Below the pieces are notes generated by a model that saw only the letters and a list, made by a program, of their open reading frames with translations, made no database searches and had not been told where the DNA came from. A program made the position numbers and the translations under genes. Positions 1-9,100 of a DNA stretch of 16,388 nucleotides are shown here, in pieces; the stretch's first letter is position 1; each line of letters begins with the position of its first letter. Origin of the DNA: an uncultured Verrucomicrobiota bacterium (GTDB taxonomy: Bacteria > Verrucomicrobiota > Verrucomicrobiia > Limisphaerales > UBA9464); assembly GCA_903864375.1 (NCBI GenBank), contig CAIPFS010000093.1, positions 1 to 16,388 of the forward strand, in the 5' to 3' direction.

Positions 1-56
1 ATCGCATCCAGGCCCTCACCGGGCGGATTCGAAAGCAAACCTGGCCGGTGTTTTGA
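1..56 (+). CDS. 3' end of an upstream gene (possibly Verru_Chthon cassette protein D)
   Basis: A frame open from base 3 reads RIQALTGRIRKQTWPVF and stops at TGA 54-56, eight bases before the cassette B start codon. That close spacing, and the fact that cassette proteins are usually encoded in four-gene sets of which three follow here, suggest this is the tail of the fourth member (D, a pilin-like protein). Only 17 codons are visible and the other two forward frames are also open here, so the frame choice is inference from position. It could equally be the tail of an unrelated gene. Confidence 0.4.
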   Translation, partial: RIQALTGRIRKQTWPVF

Positions 57-64
57 AAGGCGTC

Positions 65-973
65 ATGCAAAAGACAATCATCCGATCCCATCGCAGGATC
101 GCGGGATTCACGATGGTCGAGCTGGCCATCTGCATCGCCGTGGTGGCCGTGGCCATGGTGGCGATCATTGGGGTTCTTCCCTCCGGCCTGGGCAGCCAGC
201 AATTGAGCCGGGAGGAGACCATCGTCAATCAGGACGCCACGGTTCTTCTGGAAGCCATCCGGACCGGTGCCTGGCTATCCGACGATCTGACCAATTATGT
301 CGATTATGTGGTCATTGAACGGCGCGTTTATCAGGGGGAGAATACAAGCCGGGTGATCACCAATGGATTTGTTGGGCCATGGTTCTCCAGTCCCAACGTT
401 CCCCCTCCGGCGACACTGCTTCTTTCGCCGCTGGATGTGGTCGGGGCCTTGTCGCTTCCCAAGTACGAGTCGATTCCCGAATACGACGGTAATTTCAACC
501 GCAAGGTACCGGGCCAGGGGTACACCAATGCCGTTACGGCACAGTTCCGGGCGTTCAGCGGTTCGTTGAATGAAAAGCCGATGATCACCAATGCCGTGCG
601 CCCCGTGGCCGGGACGTATGATTCCTCCTTCCGGTATCTGGTCCGGGTCGAGATCAGTCCGGTTCGGACACGCCCGCAGCCCTCCACCAATCGCGTGGCG
701 TTGACGAATGTCATTGTTGCCGCGCACACGCAGGAGAATGTCGTCCGCCACGCGCTTTATGATGTCAGTCTGACCGTCCAGTGGCCGGTATTCGGGAACG
801 AAATTCCGGCACGGGTTGGAAATAATTCCCGAACGCTGCGGACCCAGGTACAGGGGCGTCTCGTTCCGTTCTACTTCAACGGAGCATCGACTCCCTACAC
901 GCTTCAGAATTCCTCTGTTGTCCCGCGCCACTTCATCACGGATTCCGCCTCGGCCAATGTCCTCTATCCGTAA
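65..973 (+). CDS. Verru_Chthon cassette protein B, type IV pilin-like pseudopilin
   Basis: A 302-residue protein with a classic class III prepilin signal. A short basic leader (residues 1-14, ending IAG) is followed by FTMVE, which places Glu at +5 after the predicted Gly14/Phe15 cleavage site, and then by a hydrophobic helix to about residue 41. The rest is a Thr/Asn-rich globular part that I cannot assign to a known fold. Length and position, directly before a second pilin-like gene and a giant PilX/GspK-like gene, fit the Verru_Chthon cassette B family; the role of these cassettes is not established. Cleavage by a prepilin peptidase and assembly into a pseudopilus at the inner membrane are inferred. 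The ATG at 65 is preferred over the in-frame TTG at 53 because an AAAGG lies just before it (56-60, spacing four bases) and the leader length is then normal. Confidence 0.85.
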   Translation: MQKTIIRSHRRIAGFTMVELAICIAVVAVAMVAIIGVLPSGLGSQQLSREETIVNQDATVLLEAIRTGAWLSDDLTNYVDYVVIERRVYQGENTSRVITNGFVGPWFSSPNVPPPATLLLSPLDVVGALSLPKYESIPEYDGNFNRKVPGQGYTNAVTAQFRAFSGSLNEKPMITNAVRPVAGTYDSSFRYLVRVEISPVRTRPQPSTNRVALTNVIVAAHTQENVVRHALYDVSLTVQWPVFGNEIPARVGNNSRTLRTQVQGRLVPFYFNGASTPYTLQNSSVVPRHFITDSASANVLYP

Positions 974-979
974 CCGCCG

Positions 980-1882
980 ATGAGACCCCTACCGAATTCC
1001 CGTTTCCCCCGGCGAACCCGGACGGCTTTTTCCCTCCTGGAACTGCTGGTCTCCATGGGCTTGTTGTCGGTCATCGTGCTGGCTCTGTTCAGCATGTTTG
1101 ATCAAACCCAGAAAGCGCTCCATTCGGCGATCGCCCAGACGGATGTCATGGAGCCGGGACGGTCGGCCATGGACCTTTTGACGCGGGATGTGGAGCGGGG
1201 TCGGGCCACACGTTTTGCCGGGGTGACCAACCTGGTGATCACGCGACTGGATCGCAATGGGCCTTATAACATTCCGGGCGTACTGGATGCCTACCACCGG
1301 GATTCGGCATTGCACGAACTGTTTTATGTGACCCCATTGAAGGGAATCCAATGGACTGCACAGGGATGGTTTGTTGCGGACGATGTGGATCCCTCCCAGC
1401 CCCCGGATTCAACACGCCTCGGTTCTCTCTATCGCTTTGAGTCGACCAATATCGCCGTGCTCCGGGGGACCCGGGTCACCAACGACTTCAACCGGCAGTG
1501 GGTTGAGTTCACCCGCCGGAGTACGAATGCACCGCAATTCGGACGATTTATTGATGGCATCGTCTTTTTCCGCACCACCGCCTTCAGCTCCAGCGGACAA
1601 CCGCTGGATTCATGGGTGCTGCCGCAGGACATTCCCAGTGGTGTGGTCATCACCAATCTGGGTTCCTCCGTCTCGGTGACGGGATTCACCAACCGGGCAT
1701 TGCCGACGGCCCTGGAAGTGGAGTTCGGTGTCCTGCCTCCCAAGCTGCTGACGCAATACCGATCGCTTCCGTCGGACAATCCCAACACGGCGGCCAGCTT
1801 CCGATCCAATTTCTTCGTGAAATACCGGGGCGACGTCCAGGTGTTCCGCCAGCGCATCTCCCTCAGTTCCGCGATCCAATGA
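980..1882 (+). CDS. Verru_Chthon cassette protein C, type IV pilin-like pseudopilin (GspJ-like)
   Basis: A 300-residue protein. Its basic leader (residues 1-16, with PRRTRTA) is followed by FSLLELLVS, giving Glu at +5 and a hydrophobic helix to about residue 41. This is a prepilin N-terminus of the kind seen in minor pseudopilins such as GspJ. The expected cleavage site follows Ala16 rather than the usual Gly, which is atypical but tolerated by some prepilin peptidases. The gene starts six bases after cassette B and ends in an ATGA overlap with cassette A, so the three are very likely one operon. No convincing Shine-Dalgarno precedes the ATG at 980, so translation may depend on coupling. Position and size match the Verru_Chthon cassette C family; the function of the C-terminal part is unknown. 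Confidence 0.85.
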   Translation: MRPLPNSRFPRRTRTAFSLLELLVSMGLLSVIVLALFSMFDQTQKALHSAIAQTDVMEPGRSAMDLLTRDVERGRATRFAGVTNLVITRLDRNGPYNIPGVLDAYHRDSALHELFYVTPLKGIQWTAQGWFVADDVDPSQPPDSTRLGSLYRFESTNIAVLRGTRVTNDFNRQWVEFTRRSTNAPQFGRFIDGIVFFRTTAFSSSGQPLDSWVLPQDIPSGVVITNLGSSVSVTGFTNRALPTALEVEFGVLPPKLLTQYRSLPSDNPNTAASFRSNFFVKYRGDVQVFRQRISLSSAIQ

Positions 1883-4800
1883 AACGATCCGCTGTCTCCG
1901 CTCGTCAGGGCATTGCCCTGGTCATCACCTTGATCATGCTCTCGGTGGTGACGATCACTGCGGTTGCCTTTCTGGCCGTGAGCCGCCGGGACCGGGGTTC
2001 AACCGTGTCCGCCGGGGCTCAAATCGATGTCCGCTTCCTGGCCGATGCCGCCTTCAACCGTGCCAAAGCCGAAGTGGCCTCCGGAATTGATTCCGCCAAC
2101 AACCGCTTTGCGTACGGGTTCCTGGTTTCAACCAACTACAACAACCCGTACTCCAATCCCAATCTTTCCTACCTCAATACCGGGAACCTGGATCACCTGA
2201 CCAATGTCAATTACCTGAACACCGCCAATCCGGCGAATCCGCGGGTGTTCGATTTTTCACGGGCTGGGGACCGCGCGCTGCATCGTCAGATGCTGGCCAA
2301 TCTCTTCTACTCCCCCCGGGCTCCGGTCTTTGTCCAGACCAACAGTTCACTCCTCGCACCCACCGAGTTTCGCTACTACCTCGATCTGAACCGCAATGGA
2401 CGATTTGAGACCAATGGCCTCGTGGTGGGGTCGGATGCACTCGGACGAACCAATGGATTTTCGCCCGAGTGGATGGTGGGTGACCCGGAATGGCAGGGGT
2501 TTCTGGAGCATCCCGACGTTCCCCACTCCGGAACAAACAAGTTTGTAGGACGTGTCGCCTACGTGGTGGTGCCTTCCGGTCGCAATCTGGACATCAATTT
2601 CAACCACAACTCGGTCAAATCATCCCACTCGGTTCCCGACCAAACCGGTGGGGGCGCGTCGGCATTCATGCGGAATGAAGGAGTGGGCGGATGGGAAATC
2701 AATCTTGCCGGGTTCTTCAGCGATCTGAATACCAACACCTGGTTTGTAAATGCTCCGCAGCTACCCTATCGCTACACAACCAATCTGACGTCTCCCAGCA
2801 GCGGCCTGGCCTTCGACGACGCCTCGATTCTGCTGCGCCAGCGGCGGGTCTCCCCCAACACGCTTGCGTTCAGCCAGGACTTCTTGACCCGGGACACGGG
2901 TGTTTCCGGCTCATTCGCCAATCAGTTTCGGAATGACCGGGTTGACTGGTTTTCAGATGGGCCGATTGCCACCTCCCTGGGGGAGGTGATGCACGGAACA
3001 GCCGATAATGATGTGTCGGACGTGAGATGGGCGGGTAGTGATTACACCAATTCGTTCAATGATCTGAATCAACTGTTCAGTCCCGCATTGGATTCCACCC
3101 TGGGCTTTGCCAATCGAATCAGCGGCACCAGCACCAACAACTCCTTCCGGAGCTCGTACGATAATTACACATTCTACCGGATGATTGGTCAGTTGGGTTT
3201 CGACTCTTCGGATGCCCGTTTTGAGTCCGGGTACCATCCGGCCTACGCCACGCTCAACAATCCCTCGGGATTTTACCGGCGCGCCAAGCTCAATCTGAAC
3301 TATGCCATGACGAATCCCGATGGAGATCGTCCGGCCAACGCCGCTTTATCGGCAGACTCCACGGGATTTTTGACCTGGACCCCCATTGTCTGGTTTACCA
3401 ACGCCGCCCATCGGTTGCTCCTGACCGAGTTTACCAACGGACTTCCGTTCATTGCGACCACCTCGTTTGGGACCCGGACGAATTCAGGGCTGGCCGTGGC
3501 AGGAGGGGTCAATGTCCGGGCCACCAACCAGGTGGGCAACCGGGTCGTGGTTCAAGCCTACCGGACCAATTACGTCTACAACCCTCAGGTGCACCGGATG
3601 CTGCAGTTGGCGGCAAATATTTACGACTATACCTCCAATACGAATGGCATCTCGGCGTCTGCCCCCGGGCTTCCCTCGGTGTTCCGTCCGCTGTTCTACA
3701 CCGACAAGGGAACCAACCAGGTGGTGCGTCTCGCGGGATATACCCAGGTCAACTTTTGGGAGGACCGCTATTTCTCGAACTGGTACTCCACCGATGATCC
3801 GCGATTTCTGAATTCCCTGTTGTCCTCGGTCACTCCCGGTTCGATTCCCGGAGGTCAAATCAAAGCGGAAACGGCCAAGCCCTATGGAATTCCATGGGTG
3901 ATTGGGGCCAAGAGAGGTTTGCCCGAGTTCCATGAGGCATTCTGGCAATCCGCCATCCAGGTCACCCGGCGACTCTTGTTCACCCGGCGGGCGGCTCAGT
4001 CGGTCATGGGAGCCAGTGAGGTTCCCTTCTCCGGGGGCAACGGAAAGGGTTTCGACACGCTGGTGCAATACCGCCTGCGGATCACCAATGCGGTGGCGGC
4101 CGATGCCTACTATGCGTACACCAATCCGCTTCCGCGGGGGGTTAAAATCCAGGTCAAGAACTTCCACACCTTTACCTTGAAATCGGAATATCAGGGAGCA
4201 AGTCGGGTGGTGTTTACGCGTCAAATCGAATTTGCTCCGAAGGTGGTGGATGTTGGCCCCAGCAAATGGCTTCCGATGACCTACGTGACGGCGATGAATT
4301 CCGGTCAGACGAACTCGCTGGTGTATGATCTGGTGTACGACCCGGTTCTGGGGGCCGCCTATGACAGCAACACCAATTATAATGCGCATTTTGTGGCGGC
4401 CAACGCGGCCTTCAAGCCATTGACCGCCTTTGTCACCAACAGCATGGTGTTTGTCATCTTCGATTCAGGGAATCAAAAGGTCATCGATTTCGTCACCCTC
4501 CAGATCTCGATGGTGGAGACCAATGTCCTCCGGTATCTGGGCGAAACCACGACGGGCGGTTTCGGAGCAGTCCCGATCGGCGGGGGAGGTGCGACGGGCG
4601 GGGGATTGACCCCGGCGAGCCTTTGGTACACCAATCAATTGTCGGTCTATGGGACCGCCGGCATCAGCAATCAGTTCCGGGTCGCCACGAAACGGAGCGA
4701 TTTGCCTGCCGGACAATGGGTCAATGCGGTGGGTGGGGTGGACAACCCCCTGGACCGGGACAAGGCCATCGCCGGACTCAATTACTTCCTGTATCATGCT

Positions 4801-6084
4801 TCAGCCGAGCAACTCGATCGTTCCACCAAGGCCGCCATCGATCAGGCGTTGTATATGCAGTCCGGCTATAACCCCACCGCCACTGTTTTTCTGACGGATC
4901 GCCGGATGGCCAATGACCCGTTGGTCCATTATACGGCAGACGATTTAGTGCCTGGATATTCGGCCTACGGTGAGCCAGGTGGATATGCCGAGGTGGTCAT
5001 CGGGGGTGTTCGCCGGTCTCCCAAGAATGGCAAACCGTTCACGTTGGATGCCAAGATTACGACCAATCAGGTGGGCCTCACCCGAAAGCTCCTCTCGGCA
5101 TCCGCGCCGTGGGGAACCAATGCCAATTACGGTTATTTCGTACCACCCAAGGTGGATGACGCCAATAGTTCCGCCTACGACATGGCGTTTAAGGACCCGG
5201 AAATCAGGCAGTCGGACGACTGGAATTTCCCGACCAACCGTTCCACACGATTCAGCAACATCGGTCAACTCGGCAGGGTTCACCGTGGTACGCCATGGCA
5301 GACCGTTTACATGAAGGCGGCAACCAATCCCATCGGGACGGTGGTCAGTCGGATGGAAGGGGCCAAAACCTGGGGCGCCTGGGCTGGAAATCTGGAAACC
5401 TATCCCGCAAAGGACAGAAACATATTCGACCTGTTTACCACCGCGATCAACGACAACGCGGCCCGAGGTCTCATGGGGGTCAACCAGACGAATCTGGCAA
5501 GTTGGTCCGCCCTGCTTTCCGGTGTCCCCATCCTTCAAAACAATCAGGATCGCAATAATCCGAAACTGTTGTTTGTTCAGCCGTCATCGGACGAGTTGAA
5601 GCAGGTTCTGGTCGGTTATACCAACAACCCGACGGCCAAAGCCCCACTGCGGGAGGTTATTCCCGGCTTGCTGGGAACCATCACCAATACTGTGCTGGCA
5701 CCTGGCGGATACTTTACCGGGTTGGGTGCGATTCTTGCCACCCCGACCTTGAGCGACCATTCCCCGTTCCTGGACTTTCCGACAAATTCGACCGGTTGGA
5801 AGGTGACCAGGAATCTGACAGACGAAGTGGTGGAACGGTTGCCGCAGCAGATTCTGTCGCTCATGAAGGCGGACGAACCCCGGGTCACGGTCTACAGTTT
5901 TGCCCAGACCCTGAAGCCGGCGGCGAACTCCCTGGTTACAACTCCAGGGTTGTTTTACGGACTTTGCACGAATTATCAGGTGACTGCGGAGTATGCCACC
6001 AAGACCATTTTGCGCTTGGATGGTCCTCCCCGCGATCTCAAGACGGTGATCGAAGACCAGCGGGTGATTTACCCGGGGAATTAG
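1879..6084 (+). CDS. Verru_Chthon cassette protein A, giant PilX/GspK-like pseudopilin
   Basis: A 1401-residue protein. The N-terminus RQGIALVITLIMLSVVTIT (from about residue 9) is a PilX/GspK-type segment: Gly11 precedes a hydrophobic helix and there is no Glu at +5, as is normal for GspK. The helix is followed by a charged stretch, RRDRGSTV, and a helix containing FLADAAFNRAKAE, typical of this class. The remainder is Thr-Asn-rich beta-type sequence with a glycine-rich linker near 4552-4615 and no catalytic motif that I recognise. The start is the ATG at 1879, which overlaps the cassette C stop as ATGA; the frame is open back to 1612 but that region is cassette C coding sequence. By analogy with GspK it may cap a pseudopilus tip, which is inference. 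It ends at TAG 6082-6084 in a different frame from the next gene, so UAG appears to be a real stop in this genome. Confidence 0.85.
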   Translation: MKRSAVSARQGIALVITLIMLSVVTITAVAFLAVSRRDRGSTVSAGAQIDVRFLADAAFNRAKAEVASGIDSANNRFAYGFLVSTNYNNPYSNPNLSYLNTGNLDHLTNVNYLNTANPANPRVFDFSRAGDRALHRQMLANLFYSPRAPVFVQTNSSLLAPTEFRYYLDLNRNGRFETNGLVVGSDALGRTNGFSPEWMVGDPEWQGFLEHPDVPHSGTNKFVGRVAYVVVPSGRNLDINFNHNSVKSSHSVPDQTGGGASAFMRNEGVGGWEINLAGFFSDLNTNTWFVNAPQLPYRYTTNLTSPSSGLAFDDASILLRQRRVSPNTLAFSQDFLTRDTGVSGSFANQFRNDRVDWFSDGPIATSLGEVMHGTADNDVSDVRWAGSDYTNSFNDLNQLFSPALDSTLGFANRISGTSTNNSFRSSYDNYTFYRMIGQLGFDSSDARFESGYHPAYATLNNPSGFYRRAKLNLNYAMTNPDGDRPANAALSADSTGFLTWTPIVWFTNAAHRLLLTEFTNGLPFIATTSFGTRTNSGLAVAGGVNVRATNQVGNRVVVQAYRTNYVYNPQVHRMLQLAANIYDYTSNTNGISASAPGLPSVFRPLFYTDKGTNQVVRLAGYTQVNFWEDRYFSNWYSTDDPRFLNSLLSSVTPGSIPGGQIKAETAKPYGIPWVIGAKRGLPEFHEAFWQSAIQVTRRLLFTRRAAQSVMGASEVPFSGGNGKGFDTLVQYRLRITNAVAADAYYAYTNPLPRGVKIQVKNFHTFTLKSEYQGASRVVFTRQIEFAPKVVDVGPSKWLPMTYVTAMNSGQTNSLVYDLVYDPVLGAAYDSNTNYNAHFVAANAAFKPLTAFVTNSMVFVIFDSGNQKVIDFVTLQISMVETNVLRYLGETTTGGFGAVPIGGGGATGGGLTPASLWYTNQLSVYGTAGISNQFRVATKRSDLPAGQWVNAVGGVDNPLDRDKAIAGLNYFLYHASAEQLDRSTKAAIDQALYMQSGYNPTATVFLTDRRMANDPLVHYTADDLVPGYSAYGEPGGYAEVVIGGVRRSPKNGKPFTLDAKITTNQVGLTRKLLSASAPWGTNANYGYFVPPKVDDANSSAYDMAFKDPEIRQSDDWNFPTNRSTRFSNIGQLGRVHRGTPWQTVYMKAATNPIGTVVSRMEGAKTWGAWAGNLETYPAKDRNIFDLFTTAINDNAARGLMGVNQTNLASWSALLSGVPILQNNQDRNNPKLLFVQPSSDELKQVLVGYTNNPTAKAPLREVIPGLLGTITNTVLAPGGYFTGLGAILATPTLSDHSPFLDFPTNSTGWKVTRNLTDEVVERLPQQILSLMKADEPRVTVYSFAQTLKPAANSLVTTPGLFYGLCTNYQVTAEYATKTILRLDGPPRDLKTVIEDQRVIYPGN

Positions 6085-6109
6085 TCTGGCGTGTCTCGAA
6101 GTGCCTGCG

Positions 6110-6115
6110 AGGAGG
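6110..6115 (+). promoter_or_regulatory. Strong ribosome binding site for the S8 protease gene
   Basis: AGGAGG lies nine bases before the ATG at 6125, in the 40-base gap after cassette A. It is the only near-perfect Shine-Dalgarno seen before a gene in this window, which implies independent, efficient initiation of the giant protease gene rather than coupling to cassette A. Confidence 0.8.
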
Positions 6116-6124
6116 TTTTGAATC

Positions 6125-9100
6125 ATGAGTTCCAAGTATCAGAAACGAGTGATGGTGGCCGGATTGCTCCTCCTGGGGCTCTTCCTTGGCTGGCAGACAC
6201 ATGAGCGGAATGTCCGACGGTTGGCGCTCCGTGCGGATGCGGTTCAGCAGGTGGCTCCCGCCGCCCAACCGAAATCCGCGACCCCACCTGTCATTCCCCC
6301 GGTTTCTTCCGCGACCTGGGTCAAGGTTCAGTCTGTTCCTTCGGGAACATCTCCTGCGTTTTTTGATGCCAAGGCGACCAATCGCCTGCGCAATACCCCA
6401 GAGACGGCGGGTCGTCTCGTCCATAACCCCCACGCCATCCTGCTGAGGAATGCCTTTGTGGATACGGCCAGCCCGTTGCCGCTGGCGGTGCCGCGGCGTC
6501 TGTTCTCCCCGGAGCATCCCGGCGCCTACGTCGTCCAGGTAAAGGAAGGCTTGTCGACGGATCTGGGGGCTGTGGTGACGGCCGCTGGTGGCAGAGTCAT
6601 TTCCTATATTCCCAATCGGTCCTGGCTGGTCGCTGCGGACGATGACGCCGCCGCCCGCCTTGCTGCGGCACCGGAAGTGGGAGCGGTGCTTCCGTTCCAA
6701 CCGTATTTCAAACTGGAACCGGGATTGATTCCGCAGGCCATGGTGGAAAACCCGGTGGTTTCGACTCTGAGGTTGGTGCTGACGGTATGGGAGGTGGATC
6801 AGGCCCGTGCGGCTCTGGCCGGTTTGGGAGCCCAGGAACTTCACCGCGAGCGCGGTCCCTTTGGAACTCTGATGACCGTCGAGGTACCCTCTGCTGCTCT
6901 GGCGGATGTGGCACGACTGCCGCAGGTGCAATTGATTGAGACCTGGCAGCCCGCCCGTCTCGCCAATGATCGAAGCGGGGTTCTCCTGGGTGTCCGCACC
7001 AATGAGGATGATACCGGGCCCTATCTGGGACTCACCGGAAAGGACGTCCTGATCAATTTGAATGACTCTGGAATCGACGCATCGCATGTGGACCTCCAGG
7101 GGCGGGTCCTGACCCTGCCTGGAGCAACCAATTCGTTGGGGGTCAGCATCCTGACTGACCCTGACGGACATGGGACCCACGTGGCCGCCACGATCGCTGG
7201 TGACGGGACGGGTTCCAGCTCGCTGGCGGCTCCTCCCCAGGGCTCCGTTACCAATGCGAATTTTCAAGGCAAGGCTCCGGGGGCCAGCTTGTTTATTTTG
7301 CCAGTGGATCTATTGAGCGGGCCGTTGCAGGGAGATGAGTACCTTCAGACGCAGGCGGCCTCGACGAGCAACCGGGTCAATCCCGCAGAACCGCTGATTT
7401 CCAACAACAGCTGGGGGTATTTCCAGTATGACTATTCGAGCCACTCGGCGAGTTATGATGCCGCGGTGCGGGATGCCCTTCCAGAGGTCACGGGGGACCA
7501 GCCGATTCTTTACGTGTTTGCGGCGGGCAACGAAGGGTTTGGTGGGGACAATGGCCTGGGCGGGTTTGAAGACTCGATTCGTTCTCCCGGCAATGCCAAG
7601 AACGTGATCACCGTCGGTGCCCTCGAATCCGCGCGGCAACTGACGAATTCGGTGATTCAGGACACCAATGGCGCGTTCATGGCCATTGGTTCAACGGTTT
7701 TCGGGTCGTTCGACACCAACCGCAACGACTACATCACGAATTTTCCCTTCGCCGGTTTGACCGACACGGATTACGAGGTGGCGAGCTTTTCGGGTCGGGG
7801 AAATGTGGGGGTTGGAACCGAGGGCGATACGGGCCGATTCAAGCCCGACGTTCTGGCGCCCGGTACGTTCATCGTGTCAGCTCGTTCGTCGGCCTGGATT
7901 CTCACCAATGACATTCCGACCAACAACCCGGTTTTCTACTATCTGTTCAAGGATCTGACCAACGAAACCGGGCCGTATTATCGGTATGAGAATGGGACGA
8001 GCATGGCGGCACCGGCAGTGTCCGGTCTGCTCGCGTTGATGCAGGAGTATTTCCGTCAGACGACCAATGGTCCTTCACCCTCCCCTGCGGGTTACAAGGC
8101 GTTGCTCATCAACGGATCGGCATCCACGAGCGATGCCTATGCTCCCGACCCCACCGTCACCTTGAACCTGGGCGGTTGGGGCGAACCGTATCTGCCGCGG
8201 GTCCTGCAGCCGGGACCGGCATTTACAGGGGCGACGGGCCGCCTGGCCCACGTGATCGAATCGGATGATCCTGCGCTGCCCCTGGCGCCCGGTGAAACCG
8301 TCCGCAATCCTGGATTGGCCACGGGTGAATCCCGGTCCTTCCGGCTTTCGGTCAGCACCCTCAACACGAACAGCGCCAGTTCCCTCATCCGGCTGGCCCT
8401 GGTCTGGACGGACCCTCCTGGGAATCCGTTGGGAGCGGCCAAACTGGTCAACGATTTGGATCTGGTTGTATCAAATGAACTGACGGGACGCGTTTTTGTG
8501 GGAAATCGTTTTGAACCGCAAACCGGTTTGAGCTCGGCCTTGATCGCGACCAATGATTTCCAGACGAATGCGGACGCGGTGTTTGACCGCATCAACAATG
8601 TCGAGCGCATCATCTTTGATCCGGCTGGGGCCTCCAATTTTGTGGTCACCGTTGTCGCCCACCTGGTGAACGTCAATGCCCGGCGTGATGCCACCCATGC
8701 CATTCTCCAGGATTTCGCCCTGGCCATTTCGGATGACTCCGATGCGGGAACCGGGGTGTCCACCGCGACGATCACTTCCATCGCCACGACTCCGTTGCTT
8801 CCGGGCACCGGTGTTCCACCCCTCGAGAATCTGACCAACGGCACTCCGGTTTTGGGAGTCCGGTCAGGAGCAAACTCGCCCCTCATCAATGATCCTCTGG
8901 GTCAAAGCAACCAGTGGAGGTTCTTTGTGTTTACCAACACGCCGGGAGCAACCACAGCCATTGGGGATTTTGTCCTGACCAACGGCAGCAACATCGCCTT
9001 TGTCACGTTCCCGGTGGGGGAACTCTCCCGCAGCCGGACCAATGAGCCCGATATCGATCTCTATGTTTCGTTGAATCCCGGGCTCACCAATCTCGATCCG

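Noticed and set aside
1612..1878. In-frame extension of cassette protein A upstream of 1879
   Set aside because: It lies wholly within cassette C coding sequence, has no pilin-like leader, and would bury the PilX/GspK-type N-terminus. The ATG at 1879 gives a normal leader and an ATGA junction.
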